A DNA stretch of 24,452 nt, from NCBI GenBank assembly GCA_035301485.1, contig DATGUF010000028.1, positions 1 through 24,452 of the forward strand. Direction: 5' to 3'. The position numbers and the translations under genes were made by a program. The stretch comes from CALEAR01 sp035301485. GTDB lineage: Bacteria; Pseudomonadota; Gammaproteobacteria; Pseudomonadales; Alcanivoracaceae. Below, one piece after another: positions 8,156 through 16,194 of the stretch; within the stretch, counting starts at the first letter, position 1; each line of letters starts with the position of its first letter. The notes beneath the pieces were generated by a model. It saw only the letters and a program-made list of their open reading frames with translations, did not search any database and was not told the origin of the DNA.

Positions 8156-9367
8156 TTACAACCTAGTGGTGAAACGTTCTAGGTGCTTTGTGTGTTGCTC
8201 AAGCAATTCCATAAACTCAGGGTTATCATGCCCAGGCCTAATGCGTTTTTTCTTCGCTTCTGCGAGCGCCGCATCACGGGCACTACTCCACTTGCTCATT
8301 TTCTCAATAGCTTCTTGGTTCCAAACATCATCTTCTTCTGTCCAAGCACCTACTTCTTTAAGGTACTTCACCGTCCCTTCATGAACAGGAATAGGGCTTC
8401 GGTCAAGATAAGTGCGGAAAACTTGCAAGCTCATACGGCTATTTAAGGGGTGGGTACCTTTATAGTCGTCGAAAGACTCATGCAACCATTTGGACATGTT
8501 ATAAACAAAATCTACAGAGGCATCTTCAGGCATCACGTAGACAAAATTCGACGTCAAACCGTCCACTCCACGCGCACTGCTCACACCAATTTCAATAGTG
8601 GCTGGTAGAGCTGTAGGGCGATACTGCAGGAATCTTTTCCATGCCTCTACATTATCGGAATCCATGGAGAGCCACTTAATACCACCAGGAGCGCCTTCCA
8701 TCTCTGCTAGCACACCACTAATTGGTGCGCACATGGCAACGTCTACTTTTCGTTCCACTACTGCTTTGCAGCTTTCCACATAGCTAGCTGTAGGCACCAA
8801 CTCAAAATAGTCCTCTACATCTTCTGGCGCTATACCAAGATAAGCCGGCAAGGCGTGTGTCATATTCAGTGTCAATATCGGAGAGAAACTCGGTACAGAC
8901 ACCTTTACTTTTCCTTTTTTGAGGTCTTCTACCGATTCAATTTTAGAGTCGCCTCTCACCACAAGGCCCCATGGTGTATCAATGTTATGCCATACAATGC
9001 GTTGGGCTACTGCAGGGAATCCAGCATAACCATCTAGGCCTTGGATTTGTGCCTCTAGTTCAGAAACAGATACTGCGCTCATGCCCAGATCTTTACGGAT
9101 GTTCAACCGGCGATAACGCTGAAGCTCACTATCTTCAGGAATAACACGCACCGTTACACCTTTGTCTTTTTGCAATAATGGCGCCCACCCGTTCGTACCT
9201 GCAAAACTTGCAGTTAGCGTACTAGGTGTTCCAATAGCGAGAAGACGAGGAAAAGCTGAATCATCAGCTTGGGCTTGTGCTGTTAAACCAAAGGTTAAAC
9301 AAGCTGCTAGGAGTAAACTTTTTTTCGTGGCCTTTATGTGACGGCTCACAGTGGCTATTTTTATCAT
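8156..9367 (-). CDS. TAXI family TRAP transporter solute-binding protein
   Basis: 403 aa. A Lys/Arg-containing N-terminus and hydrophobic helix (about 15-30) end in AQAQADD, a Sec signal peptide with likely cleavage near residue 34, so the protein is periplasmic. The mature start LLAIGTPSTLTASFAGTNGWAP resembles the first strand and loop of TAXI proteins, followed by GLVVRGDSKIESVEDLKKGKVKVSVPS at about 130-160 and a membrane-distal lobe with VESCKAVVERKVDVAMCAP. The family includes glutamate/glutamine, phenylalanine and C4-compound binders; the ligand cannot be told by eye. AAAGG lies about 8 nt before ATG. First gene of a two-gene operon with the fused permease. Confidence 0.92.
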   Translation of the reverse strand: MIKIATVSRHIKATKKSLLLAACLTFGLTAQAQADDSAFPRLLAIGTPSTLTASFAGTNGWAPLLQKDKGVTVRVIPEDSELQRYRRLNIRKDLGMSAVSVSELEAQIQGLDGYAGFPAVAQRIVWHNIDTPWGLVVRGDSKIESVEDLKKGKVKVSVPSFSPILTLNMTHALPAYLGIAPEDVEDYFELVPTASYVESCKAVVERKVDVAMCAPISGVLAEMEGAPGGIKWLSMDSDNVEAWKRFLQYRPTALPATIEIGVSSARGVDGLTSNFVYVMPEDASVDFVYNMSKWLHESFDDYKGTHPLNSRMSLQVFRTYLDRSPIPVHEGTVKYLKEVGAWTEEDDVWNQEAIEKMSKWSSARDAALAEAKKKRIRPGHDNPEFMELLEQHTKHLERFTTRL

Positions 9368-9820
9368 TCTGATACCTTTATCGTTTTTCTATTTGTTAGT
9401 TATCGGCACACTTAAGCCTATTCTCTCACTCCAACACATAATCTTAGATAGAATCAAAACACTTCCCTGCGCCAGACTTCTCTCTTGATGGAAAAACAGA
9501 GCACTTAAATGAAACCTTATTTCACTTTAGCGGGTACACTAGAATTCAATACGAGCGCAGCTCTGATGTCAACTAAGCTCAACGAATAAACTTTTGAAAT
9601 CTGAAAGAACACAACGAAACCAAACACACGAAAACGAAGGCGTAGGCGCGCCTATCATCATTTTTTAACTAACGAGGAATATTTTCTGACGAGAATAGTT
9701 ATGGAGTAAGCACTAGCACATCTGATCAACATGTGCTGAAAACAGCAAGGCTGCCTTAGGTTTTCTAGAACACTGCTTTTTTGAAAGAGACTGTGGAAAG
9801 TAGAGAAAGAAGAACATATT
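9368..9820. other. 453-nt non-coding stretch between TAXI gene and tRNA-Val
   Basis: No ORF here has a credible start and family. It should hold the promoter of the TRAP operon (minus strand), but I found no -35/-10 pair good enough to call, and the tRNA 3' trailer. Two small structures are visible: a self-complementary 12-mer TAGGCGCGCCTA at 9643-9654, followed after a few bases by T6, and TGCTG-AAAA-CAGCA near 9733-9746. Neither is convincing as a regulator. Confidence 0.55.
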
Positions 9821-9897
9821 TGGTAGGCACGAGTGGATTCGAACCACCGACCCCCACCATGTCAAGGTGGTGCTCTAACCAACTGAGCTACGTGCCT
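9821..9897 (-). tRNA. tRNA-Val (anticodon GAC)
   Basis: 77 nt on the minus strand, including an encoded CCA (9823-9821). Acceptor stem AGGCACG (from 9897) pairs with CGTGCCT, followed by discriminator A. The D-loop AGCTCAGTTGGTTAGAGC, the anticodon loop CTTGACA with GAC reading GUC/GUU valine codons, and the T-loop GGTTCGAATCC are all present. No intron or degenerate stem is seen. A strong promoter lies about 60 nt upstream; it appears to be a single-tRNA transcript. Confidence 0.98.
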
Positions 9898-9953
9898 ATT
9901 GAGATACACACTATCAGTGATGGACACAGATAGGTGTGAGGAGAACGTGCGCT

Positions 9954-9981
9954 AGTTTACCGAGAAAGCTTGCCGTGTCAA
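9954..9981 (-). promoter_or_regulatory. Strong sigma70 promoter for tRNA-Val
   Basis: On the minus strand a perfect TTGACA -35 (9981-9976), a 16-nt spacer and TAAACT -10 (9959-9954), followed by the GC-rich discriminator AGCGCACG. A GC-rich discriminator is typical of stable-RNA promoters under stringent (ppGpp/DksA) control, which is inferred here. The tRNA 5' end is about 50 nt downstream of the expected start. Confidence 0.8.
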
Positions 9982-10056
9982 TCCCAGCCCCTCTCTTGCG
10001 CCTACTTAGCATACAAAACACCGGCCTGCTTGCCAGGCTTCAATAAAAAAACGGCC

Positions 10057-10085
10057 TTTACACTAAAGTTGCACGAAAGTACTAT
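10057..10085 (+). promoter_or_regulatory. Sigma70 promoter for the S15-like lipoprotein hydrolase
   Basis: TTTACA (10057-10062), 17-nt spacer, TACTAT (10080-10085): five of six and four of six consensus matches at ideal spacing. It lies 58 nt before the ATG at 10143, leaving a leader of about 50 nt. Confidence 0.65.
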
Positions 10086-10142
10086 CAAAGCCTTATAAAA
10101 ACGCCAAATACTATAAAAAAACAATAACAAGGCAGGTTTATT

Positions 10143-12392
10143 ATGCAGGCACGTTCCACGGCGCACTCTCGTTTTTTATTTCTAATACTGTTTTTCAGTT
10201 TGTTGTTATCTGGTTGTCTAAATGAATCCAGTGAGGCCATTGATAACACCGCATTGCAATCATCAGACACTAGCCCTCCTAGTGATGACACCACCCCCAA
10301 AGACCCAGGCAGCACAGACGATGCTGAAGACCCTAAAGAGGAAGCACCCGCTTGGTTTGGTAGCCCGCGAGTGCCTGTTACAGAAAGCCGTGCGGGTACG
10401 GTTCATAACGAAAAAATCAACATCGACGCCACCGGTGATGTCATGGCTATCACCGTTATGGAGCCTACAGAACTCACAGCGGGTGAAACGTATCCCTTAA
10501 TCCTGCATGGCCATGGCTACGGCGGCAAACGCGCACTAGAACCCTCTGCGTTTCAACAAAAGCTCCGCGATGCTGGCTACTATGTCATTTCCATCGACCA
10601 GCGTGGTTTTGGCGAATCCTCTGGCACGGTGCGCATTATGTCCCCCGATTTTGAAGGCCAAAACCTCATTGGCTTACTAGACTGGGCCGAAGAGCTGCCT
10701 GGCTTAGCTCGTTTCGCCGACGACAACAGAATGGCCGTGGGTTCTTATGGTGGCTCTTACGGCGGTATGTACCAATACCTATTGATCGGTGCAGACCCTT
10801 TAGAGCGCCTGCGTGTGATAGCGCCAGATATGACACCGTATGATTTAAGCTACTCCCTTTCCTCACACAACGTACCAAAATCTGGTTGGGCCGCCGGTTT
10901 AGTGGCCATGGGCGAAGTCCCGATTTTAGATTTCTTCGGCTTAGATTTTCCTGAACAATTTATGCGCTTTTTGCAGAAAGAGCTAATTAATGAAGAAACG
11001 CGCGGCGAGGCCACCAACCAAGACCCTATCGTGGTGGAATCCTTGTTGCGCGGCTTATTGTCAGGAAAGCTATCTGAATCCACCAACAATATGCTGCGTT
11101 ATAACAGTTTAAAATACTTCTGCGACGGCGAACCCGCCGGCCCACAAGATGGCTTTATCCTTGGCCAATCTAACCCTCGCGTAGAACCGAAGCGCTTGCC
11201 ACCAATAGATGCCCTCATTAGCCAAGGAGTGAGCGATACACTCTTTAACTTAAACGAAGCCGTTAATGCGTACGAATGCCTTAGCCAACAAGGCGGCGAT
11301 GTGCGTTTGATCACCCATCAAAGCGGCCATATTTTGCCCTTATCCGCCGATTCTCTACCACAATGGACTGAAGTATCCGACCCACTTTACGCCATGTTCC
11401 GCGTGCCTGAATTCCAAGGCCCTGGTGGCGGTGAGCACTGTGCTACCACGGAACGTTTTGATGCCACTTTTTCGTGGTTTGAAGAAAAGCTCAAAGGCAA
11501 AACAGAACTGTTAGATAACACTTTGTTGTCTGGCAAGAACGTGTGTTTAAGCTTGGCCGATGACAGCGCTGTGCACGTAAAAGAGGTCAAGAAAGGCGGC
11601 ACGGAGTTCCCACTCAACACAGACACACCCACCATGTCTGGCCCATTTGGTTTGCTGGCCTCGTTAGCCGGAAGCCTTCCTAGCGAAGCATTTATGCAGA
11701 CACAACCTATTTATACTGTGCCAGCAGAAAGTGGCAGCCAAATACTCGCCGGCATTCCGCGTCTAGAAGTTAATATTGAATCTGTGTTTGGCCCAGAGCT
11801 CACTCCTGGCGAATGCTTCAGCCCGCTTTCTCAATTGCCTGTTGATGATCTCTTACAAGAAATAAGCAAAAACACTCCCATTGAAGATGTGCTTGGCGGT
11901 ATCGGTACGGCCTTAAATGAAACCATCAATGCCTTACCTTTGGTGGGCGATTTACCTTTACTAAACGGCATCACCAAACTCGTAAGCGGTTTGCTAGGCA
12001 ACGTATTAAACTTGCCAGGTTGGTTATTAGACACCACCTCCGATGCCTTGCCCCTAGCGTGTGATCCTATTTACTTCATTTCTTTAGGCAAGCAGCTTGA
12101 AGGCACACAGCGTTGGCACATCATTAATGGCCAAGTTACGCCGCTGCGCGGCTATGGCTACCACTCTGTGGATTTAAATGGCATCGCTACAGAGCTCAAC
12201 CCAGGCGACAAAGTGGCGCTCATGATCATGGGTGGCAACCTGCAATACCCCTTGTCTTTCTCGCGTGACCTTCTCACTATTTTCGCGACAATGAACGGTA
12301 AAGTTTACCTGCCATTATTAAGTGAAGAAGAAATACTTCATTTGGCTCAAGGCACGCCTGAGCAAGTGCCTAGCGAGGAAGAGGAACACTAA
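10143..12392 (+). CDS. Lipoprotein hydrolase, S15/CocE-NonD (X-Pro dipeptidyl-peptidase-like) fold
   Basis: 749 aa. A lipobox LSGC puts lipidated Cys25 after a hydrophobic helix (11-22); Leu follows at +2, which suggests outer-membrane sorting. A Ser/Thr/Asp/Pro-rich linker (26-70) leads to an alpha/beta-hydrolase core: oxyanion region LILHGHGYGG (119-128), DQRGFGESSG, nucleophile Ser205 in GGSYGG, Asp365 in GVSDTLF and His396 in HQSGH. The C-terminal part resembles the beta jelly-roll of the S15 group (WHIINGQVTPLRGYGYHSVDL) but is interrupted at about 564-640 by a Leu/Gly-rich hydrophobic segment. Members are peptidases or esterases; the substrate is unknown. AAGGCAGG precedes the ATG. Monocistronic: own promoter and terminator. 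Confidence 0.88.
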   Translation: MQARSTAHSRFLFLILFFSLLLSGCLNESSEAIDNTALQSSDTSPPSDDTTPKDPGSTDDAEDPKEEAPAWFGSPRVPVTESRAGTVHNEKINIDATGDVMAITVMEPTELTAGETYPLILHGHGYGGKRALEPSAFQQKLRDAGYYVISIDQRGFGESSGTVRIMSPDFEGQNLIGLLDWAEELPGLARFADDNRMAVGSYGGSYGGMYQYLLIGADPLERLRVIAPDMTPYDLSYSLSSHNVPKSGWAAGLVAMGEVPILDFFGLDFPEQFMRFLQKELINEETRGEATNQDPIVVESLLRGLLSGKLSESTNNMLRYNSLKYFCDGEPAGPQDGFILGQSNPRVEPKRLPPIDALISQGVSDTLFNLNEAVNAYECLSQQGGDVRLITHQSGHILPLSADSLPQWTEVSDPLYAMFRVPEFQGPGGGEHCATTERFDATFSWFEEKLKGKTELLDNTLLSGKNVCLSLADDSAVHVKEVKKGGTEFPLNTDTPTMSGPFGLLASLAGSLPSEAFMQTQPIYTVPAESGSQILAGIPRLEVNIESVFGPELTPGECFSPLSQLPVDDLLQEISKNTPIEDVLGGIGTALNETINALPLVGDLPLLNGITKLVSGLLGNVLNLPGWLLDTTSDALPLACDPIYFISLGKQLEGTQRWHIINGQVTPLRGYGYHSVDLNGIATELNPGDKVALMIMGGNLQYPLSFSRDLLTIFATMNGKVYLPLLSEEEILHLAQGTPEQVPSEEEEH

Positions 12393-12414
12393 CCCTTCTA
12401 CCTCCACCCACAAC

Positions 12415-12450
12415 AATGCCCCGGTTCACAGTGAACTGGGGCATTTTTTT
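12415..12450 (+). terminator. Rho-independent terminator of the S15-like hydrolase gene
   Basis: A GC-rich stem of about 13 bp (ATGCCCC-GGTTCA / TGAACT-GGGGCAT, one G-U pair) around a 3-nt loop, followed by T7 on the plus strand. It sits 23 nt past the stop at 12392, between two convergent genes. Confidence 0.9.
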
Positions 12451-12479
12451 AACTGCAATAACCGTTAATGCCATCACCC

Positions 12480-13661
12480 TTACGCTTCCTTGGTGTTAAT
12501 CACCAGCGCGCCTGTTAGAGTTCTGTGCACTGGGCACTTGTCAGCAATTTCTAGCATGCGTTGGCGTTGCTCCGCAGTGAGATCACCCTCTATTTTCACC
12601 TCCCGCTCAATCAATTCTGAGCGCGCACCTTCTTTTTGAGATGTTCTGCTGTGGCGCAAAGTCACCGACACATCATCTAGCGGTAATTTTTTATGCGTGG
12701 CATACATTCTCACTGTCATGGCCGTGCAAGCGCCCAGCGCCGCTAACAAATGATCATAGGGCGACGGACCTAAGTTTTGCCCACCCACGGTAGTGGGTTC
12801 ATCGGCCAACCAGCGGTGGCTATCGCTGGCCACATCCACGGTAAAGCGATGGTCTTTTTCAGCCACCACCACCTCGCCTTTGTCCGCTAGCGCACCCTCT
12901 TCATCAGCGCCGTAGTCCAAATACTTTTCCGCCCAGCTACTGATCACACTGGCGGCGTACTGAGCATCTTTTTTGTTCATGAGAAAGTGATCAGCGGTGT
13001 CGAGGGAAATAAAGCTTTTCGGGTGTTTGGCCGTGTTGTATATTTTTTCCGCCTCAGCAATAGACACTGTGCTGTCTAAGGGGCTGTGCAGCACTAACAG
13101 GGCTTTTTTATGCAGCTCGAAATCATGGCGGCTGTTTTCATTTAAATCTTCAATAAACTGTTTTTGAATATCAAACTCGCGCAGGCCCAAACGCACACGG
13201 GCCACACCGTCCCGCTTAATTTCGTCGATGTGATCGGCAAAGTTGTGCACCACGTGCTCAGCCTTCGACGGCGCACCAATGGTGGCCACGGCCTTAACGG
13301 TGGGAATATCATTTGCCACCGCTAACACCGCAGCACCACCTAAGCTATGCCCAATGAGCAATTGCGGTGATTCATACTGCTCCGCCAGAAACGTAGCCGC
13401 CGCCCTTAAGTCATCCAGGTTAGAGGTGAAGTTAGTATTGGAGAAATCGCCATCGCTGCTGCCTAAGCCAGTAAAATCAAAACGCAATACAGCGATGCCC
13501 TTTGCCACCATGGCGCCAGCAATGCGCGATGCTGCAACAATATCCTTACCGCAAGTAAAACAATGAGCGAAAATAGCGTAGCCCCTTACATTGCTAGTGG
13601 GCGTTTCTAACAAACCAGACAGCTGCACACCCGTGCTCATAAACTCAACTTTCTTTCTCAC
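12480..13661 (-). CDS. Bifunctional alpha/beta hydrolase - OsmC family protein
   Basis: 393 aa with two domains. Residues 1-250 are an alpha/beta hydrolase: FAHCFTCGKD region, Ser106 in GHSLGG, Asp197 in SPLDSTV and His226 in ADHFL form the likely triad. Residues about 262-393 are an OsmC/Ohr-like domain with Cys313 (LGACTAMTVRM) and Cys376 (DKCPVHRTL), the pair that in OsmC/Ohr reduces organic hydroperoxides. This fusion is a known architecture; physiological substrates are not known to me, and detoxification is inferred from the OsmC half. Start is GTG at 13661 with AAGGA about 7 nt upstream. Convergent with the lipoprotein gene, divergent from the SDR gene. Confidence 0.94.
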   Translation of the reverse strand: MRKKVEFMSTGVQLSGLLETPTSNVRGYAIFAHCFTCGKDIVAASRIAGAMVAKGIAVLRFDFTGLGSSDGDFSNTNFTSNLDDLRAAATFLAEQYESPQLLIGHSLGGAAVLAVANDIPTVKAVATIGAPSKAEHVVHNFADHIDEIKRDGVARVRLGLREFDIQKQFIEDLNENSRHDFELHKKALLVLHSPLDSTVSIAEAEKIYNTAKHPKSFISLDTADHFLMNKKDAQYAASVISSWAEKYLDYGADEEGALADKGEVVVAEKDHRFTVDVASDSHRWLADEPTTVGGQNLGPSPYDHLLAALGACTAMTVRMYATHKKLPLDDVSVTLRHSRTSQKEGARSELIEREVKIEGDLTAEQRQRMLEIADKCPVHRTLTGALVINTKEA

Positions 13662-13767
13662 GTTTCTTTCCTTTTATCGCGGCCATTTGTTGTACTCAGC
13701 GCTCCTCAAACAACCCTTTGGCGGGCATTGGCGCTATTAAATTCGTTCAGTGTCACACAAGCTTTTA

Positions 13768-13776
13768 TGCCATACT
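13768..13776 (+). promoter_or_regulatory. Possible extended -10 promoter for the SDR gene
   Basis: TG at 13768-13769, one base, then CATACT at 13771-13776, an extended -10 arrangement; no good -35 is present. It is 31 nt before the SDR start codon. Weak but placed correctly. Confidence 0.35.
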
Positions 13777-13806
13777 AGTAAAAATTATTAATGGAAAGGA
13801 TTAGAC

Positions 13807-14637
13807 ATGGCAGGCACAGCATTGGTTACCGGTTGCTCCTCTGGTATTGGCAAAGAACTGGCCTCACAATTGCACGCACAAGGTTGGACGGTGTTTGTTA
13901 CCGCCAGAAACAAAGAGGCGCTGTCGTTTTTCACGCACCACGAAGGCTTCATTCCCGTGGTGCTAGACGTAAACAACGCCGAGCAGCGCGCCGCCTTAGC
14001 TGAGCAGCTAAACGCCCACGGCCAACTCGATTTACTGGTGAACAATGCCGGCTATGGCGCCATGGGCCCGGTAATTGAAATGCCACCAGAGGCGTTGCAG
14101 CTACAATTCGCCACCAACGTATTTGCTCCGCTAGCCTTGGCACAACTGTGTTTTCCACTATTACGCCGCAGCCAAAACGGGCGCATTGTTAATTTAGGCA
14201 GCATTTCGGGGCTGATTACCACCCCCTTTTCCGGTGCTTATTGTGCTACCAAGGCGGCGTTGCACAGCCTCTCCGATGCCATGCGTATGGAGCTTGCGCC
14301 CTTTGGCATCGAAGTAATTACCATTATGCCAGGTGCCATTGAATCGGAATTTGGTAACAACGCGGCGCGTTCTTTGGCCGATACTTTGCCTGCTAATTCG
14401 GTTTACCAACCGGTAAAACAACATATTGCCGCACGCGCCAACGCTTCTCAGCAAAACAGCACACCCACAGTGGGGTTTGTGGCCGCCATGGTGAACACCA
14501 TTACACAGCCTCATCCTCCTGCGGAAAAACGCTTAGGTAACGGCAGCACCACTTTGCCACTATTGAAGAAATTATTACCGCTAGCGTGGGTGGATAAAAT
14601 TCTGCAGAAAAAGTTTGGCCTTAACCAACCACTTTAA
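13807..14637 (+). CDS. Short-chain dehydrogenase/reductase (SDR) oxidoreductase
   Basis: 276 aa, a classical SDR. Cofactor motif TGCSSGIG (8-15), NNAG (79-82), catalytic Ser132 in LGSISG, Tyr145 and Lys149 in YCATK, then PGAIES after strand 6. ARN at the end of strand 2 (residues 33-35), with Arg34, is more usual for NADP than NAD binding. Substrate unknown; a longer, basic C-terminus (about 230-276) with LLKKLLPLAWVDKILQKKFG may contact membrane. The AAAGGA site lies about 8 nt before the ATG. acpH follows after 48 nt and may share the transcript. Confidence 0.95.
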   Translation: MAGTALVTGCSSGIGKELASQLHAQGWTVFVTARNKEALSFFTHHEGFIPVVLDVNNAEQRAALAEQLNAHGQLDLLVNNAGYGAMGPVIEMPPEALQLQFATNVFAPLALAQLCFPLLRRSQNGRIVNLGSISGLITTPFSGAYCATKAALHSLSDAMRMELAPFGIEVITIMPGAIESEFGNNAARSLADTLPANSVYQPVKQHIAARANASQQNSTPTVGFVAAMVNTITQPHPPAEKRLGNGSTTLPLLKKLLPLAWVDKILQKKFGLNQPL

Positions 14638-14685
14638 GGTGCCCGAGCCTGCTTTTAGCAAGCCTGAAACCCGTAAGGAGGTGCC

Positions 14686-15315
14686 ATGAATTATTTAGCC
14701 CATTTGTATTTAGCCGGCGACGACGACGCGGAAATCACGGGTGCTTTGCTCGGTGATTTTGTTAAAGGGCCGTTGGAAAAAATAGCCCTGCCCGAAGACA
14801 TTGTGGATGGCATTCAATTGCACCGTGCCATCGATAGCTTTACCGATACACACCCTATTGTTGAGCGCAGCAAGCAACGCTTGGCTTCGCGCGGCTTGGT
14901 GGCGGGCATCATTGTTGATGTGGTGTACGACCATTACCTCGTTAACCACTGGGAGTATTTCACCCATGAACGGTTTGATGCCTTTACCCACTACCGCTAT
15001 GAGCGGTTGCTAACGCACCTAGATATGTTTCCTGCCCCCATGCGTAAAATGGTGCCGCTTATGTGCGAACATGATTGGCTAGGCGCCTACGGGCACATTG
15101 AAAACGTAGCGCTTGCACTAGAGCGTATTGGCAAGCGCCTAAGCCGCCCTGGTTTACTCGATAATGTGAAGGCCGATTTAATCCAGCACTACCAAGGCTT
15201 AGAAGAAGATTTCTTCGACTTTTTCCCTGCTGTCATCGCGCAGCATGCGCGCCAACAACGCATCGATAGCGCACCTCATCTACCGCACTCACCTATCATC
15301 ACGTCAGCGCGGTAA
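14686..15315 (+). CDS. acpH: Acyl-carrier-protein phosphodiesterase
   Basis: 209 aa; E. coli AcpH is about 193 aa. The enzyme removes the 4'-phosphopantetheine arm from holo-ACP, giving apo-ACP. Family hallmarks are present in order: MNYLAHLYLA, GALLGDFVKGP (19-29), IQLHRAIDSFTDTHP (43-57, with His and Asp ligands typical of HD-like metal enzymes), VVYDHYLVNHW (79-89). The tail after about residue 190 (RQQRIDSAPHLPHSPIITSAR) is longer than usual and ends over the last 12 nt of the opposite-strand Toprim gene. The Shine-Dalgarno AAGGAGG is near perfect. Likely co-transcribed with the SDR gene. Confidence 0.92.
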   Translation: MNYLAHLYLAGDDDAEITGALLGDFVKGPLEKIALPEDIVDGIQLHRAIDSFTDTHPIVERSKQRLASRGLVAGIIVDVVYDHYLVNHWEYFTHERFDAFTHYRYERLLTHLDMFPAPMRKMVPLMCEHDWLGAYGHIENVALALERIGKRLSRPGLLDNVKADLIQHYQGLEEDFFDFFPAVIAQHARQQRIDSAPHLPHSPIITSAR

Positions 15316-16194
15316 CGCCTCGGCCCTAAGCGGCATGTTAAGCATGCCCTGCTGCAGCAAACCTTTGCCCTCGCGCAGGAGCGCCACATATTGAGCCAAG
15401 GGATGCGCCGCAGGCACCGCCGCCTCTATACCCGCGAAAAAAGGTATTTGCTCCGCCGGCGCCTGCCAATGGGTGGCCGCTGCTTGCGCCTGCTCCACAC
15501 TCGGCAGCAGCAGATGGCTAAAACCTTCATGCACGGCCATGCTCACACCTTTGCAATCTAGATCAGCGAACAACACCTGCGGCAGCTGTTGCTCTGCGGC
15601 CATTGCCTGTAAGGCCTTAACACTGGCAGCCATGTGGTTATGCCCGCGGTAGACCACTAAATAATCTTGCAGAGCCAAAGGGGCTGGCCATTTTTCACTG
15701 CCGTACCAATAAAATACATCTAAATTTTCGATTACCATTAACCCTTTACACTGGCTAAGTTCCAGCTGCCGTCTATCCACATCGAGGTGGTAACGGCTTT
15801 GCGATACCCGTAAAGGAAAGCATCTTTTACTGTGGGCTGGGAAGGAGCATAACACCCTAAATTCTGTCGGCTGTTCACCATAATGCTTATACTCATTTGC
15901 CCCTTGTTGCAGCCGCTTCACGCGTTCCGCTTCCAAGGCCACATTGAGCGGAGCAAGTTTTTCTAGCGCTAAGGTTTCTTCGAGTGCCGCCATACAAACC
16001 TTCGTAAACACCCAGCCGCCACTGGCCAATAAAGGCTGCCCAATGCCTTGCTCATCGCACCACTGCTGCAATGCGCACAACGTTGCTTGCCGCATCTCTT
16101 TCGCACTGAATTCCAATTGTTCTGTGCCGCGTAGGAAATCGGCTTTCCACGCCTCTGCTTTGTTGCGCATTCTAAGGCTAAAAGGCTTAAACAT
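15304..16194 (-). CDS. Toprim nuclease-like subunit of a Wadjet/MksBEFG-type system (MksG/JetD-like)
   Basis: 296 aa, shorter than the roughly 350-400 aa I know for JetD/MksG. The Toprim core is at about 150-232: Glu156 in LMVIENLDVF, then VVYRGHNH, then Asp211 and Asp213 in VLFADLDCKGVSMA. This matches the E...DxDxxG metal-binding layout of the family, so nuclease activity is plausible. The N-terminal half (about 29-90) may form a winged helix but I could not align it to the usual DUF3322 region. In Wadjet this subunit cuts plasmid DNA extruded by the SMC motor. ATG overlaps the end of the kleisin-like gene by 8 nt, with AAGGAG about 8 nt upstream. The stop lies inside acpH on the other strand. 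Role inferred from the Toprim motif and the operon. Confidence 0.75.
   Translation of the reverse strand: MFKPFSLRMRNKAEAWKADFLRGTEQLEFSAKEMRQATLCALQQWCDEQGIGQPLLASGGWVFTKVCMAALEETLALEKLAPLNVALEAERVKRLQQGANEYKHYGEQPTEFRVLCSFPAHSKRCFPLRVSQSRYHLDVDRRQLELSQCKGLMVIENLDVFYWYGSEKWPAPLALQDYLVVYRGHNHMAASVKALQAMAAEQQLPQVLFADLDCKGVSMAVHEGFSHLLLPSVEQAQAAATHWQAPAEQIPFFAGIEAAVPAAHPLAQYVALLREGKGLLQQGMLNMPLRAEALPR

Noticed and set aside
8183..8446. 87-aa plus-strand ORF inside the TAXI gene
   Set aside because: Antisense shadow of a well-supported binding-protein gene.
9643..9654. TAGGCGCGCCTA palindrome followed by T6
   Set aside because: Only a 4-bp stem could form as a hairpin; too weak for a terminator, and no gene ends just before it on the plus strand.
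9821..9897. tRNA-Val as an integration (att) site
   Set aside because: No integrase nearby and no direct repeat of the tRNA 3' end seen in the window.
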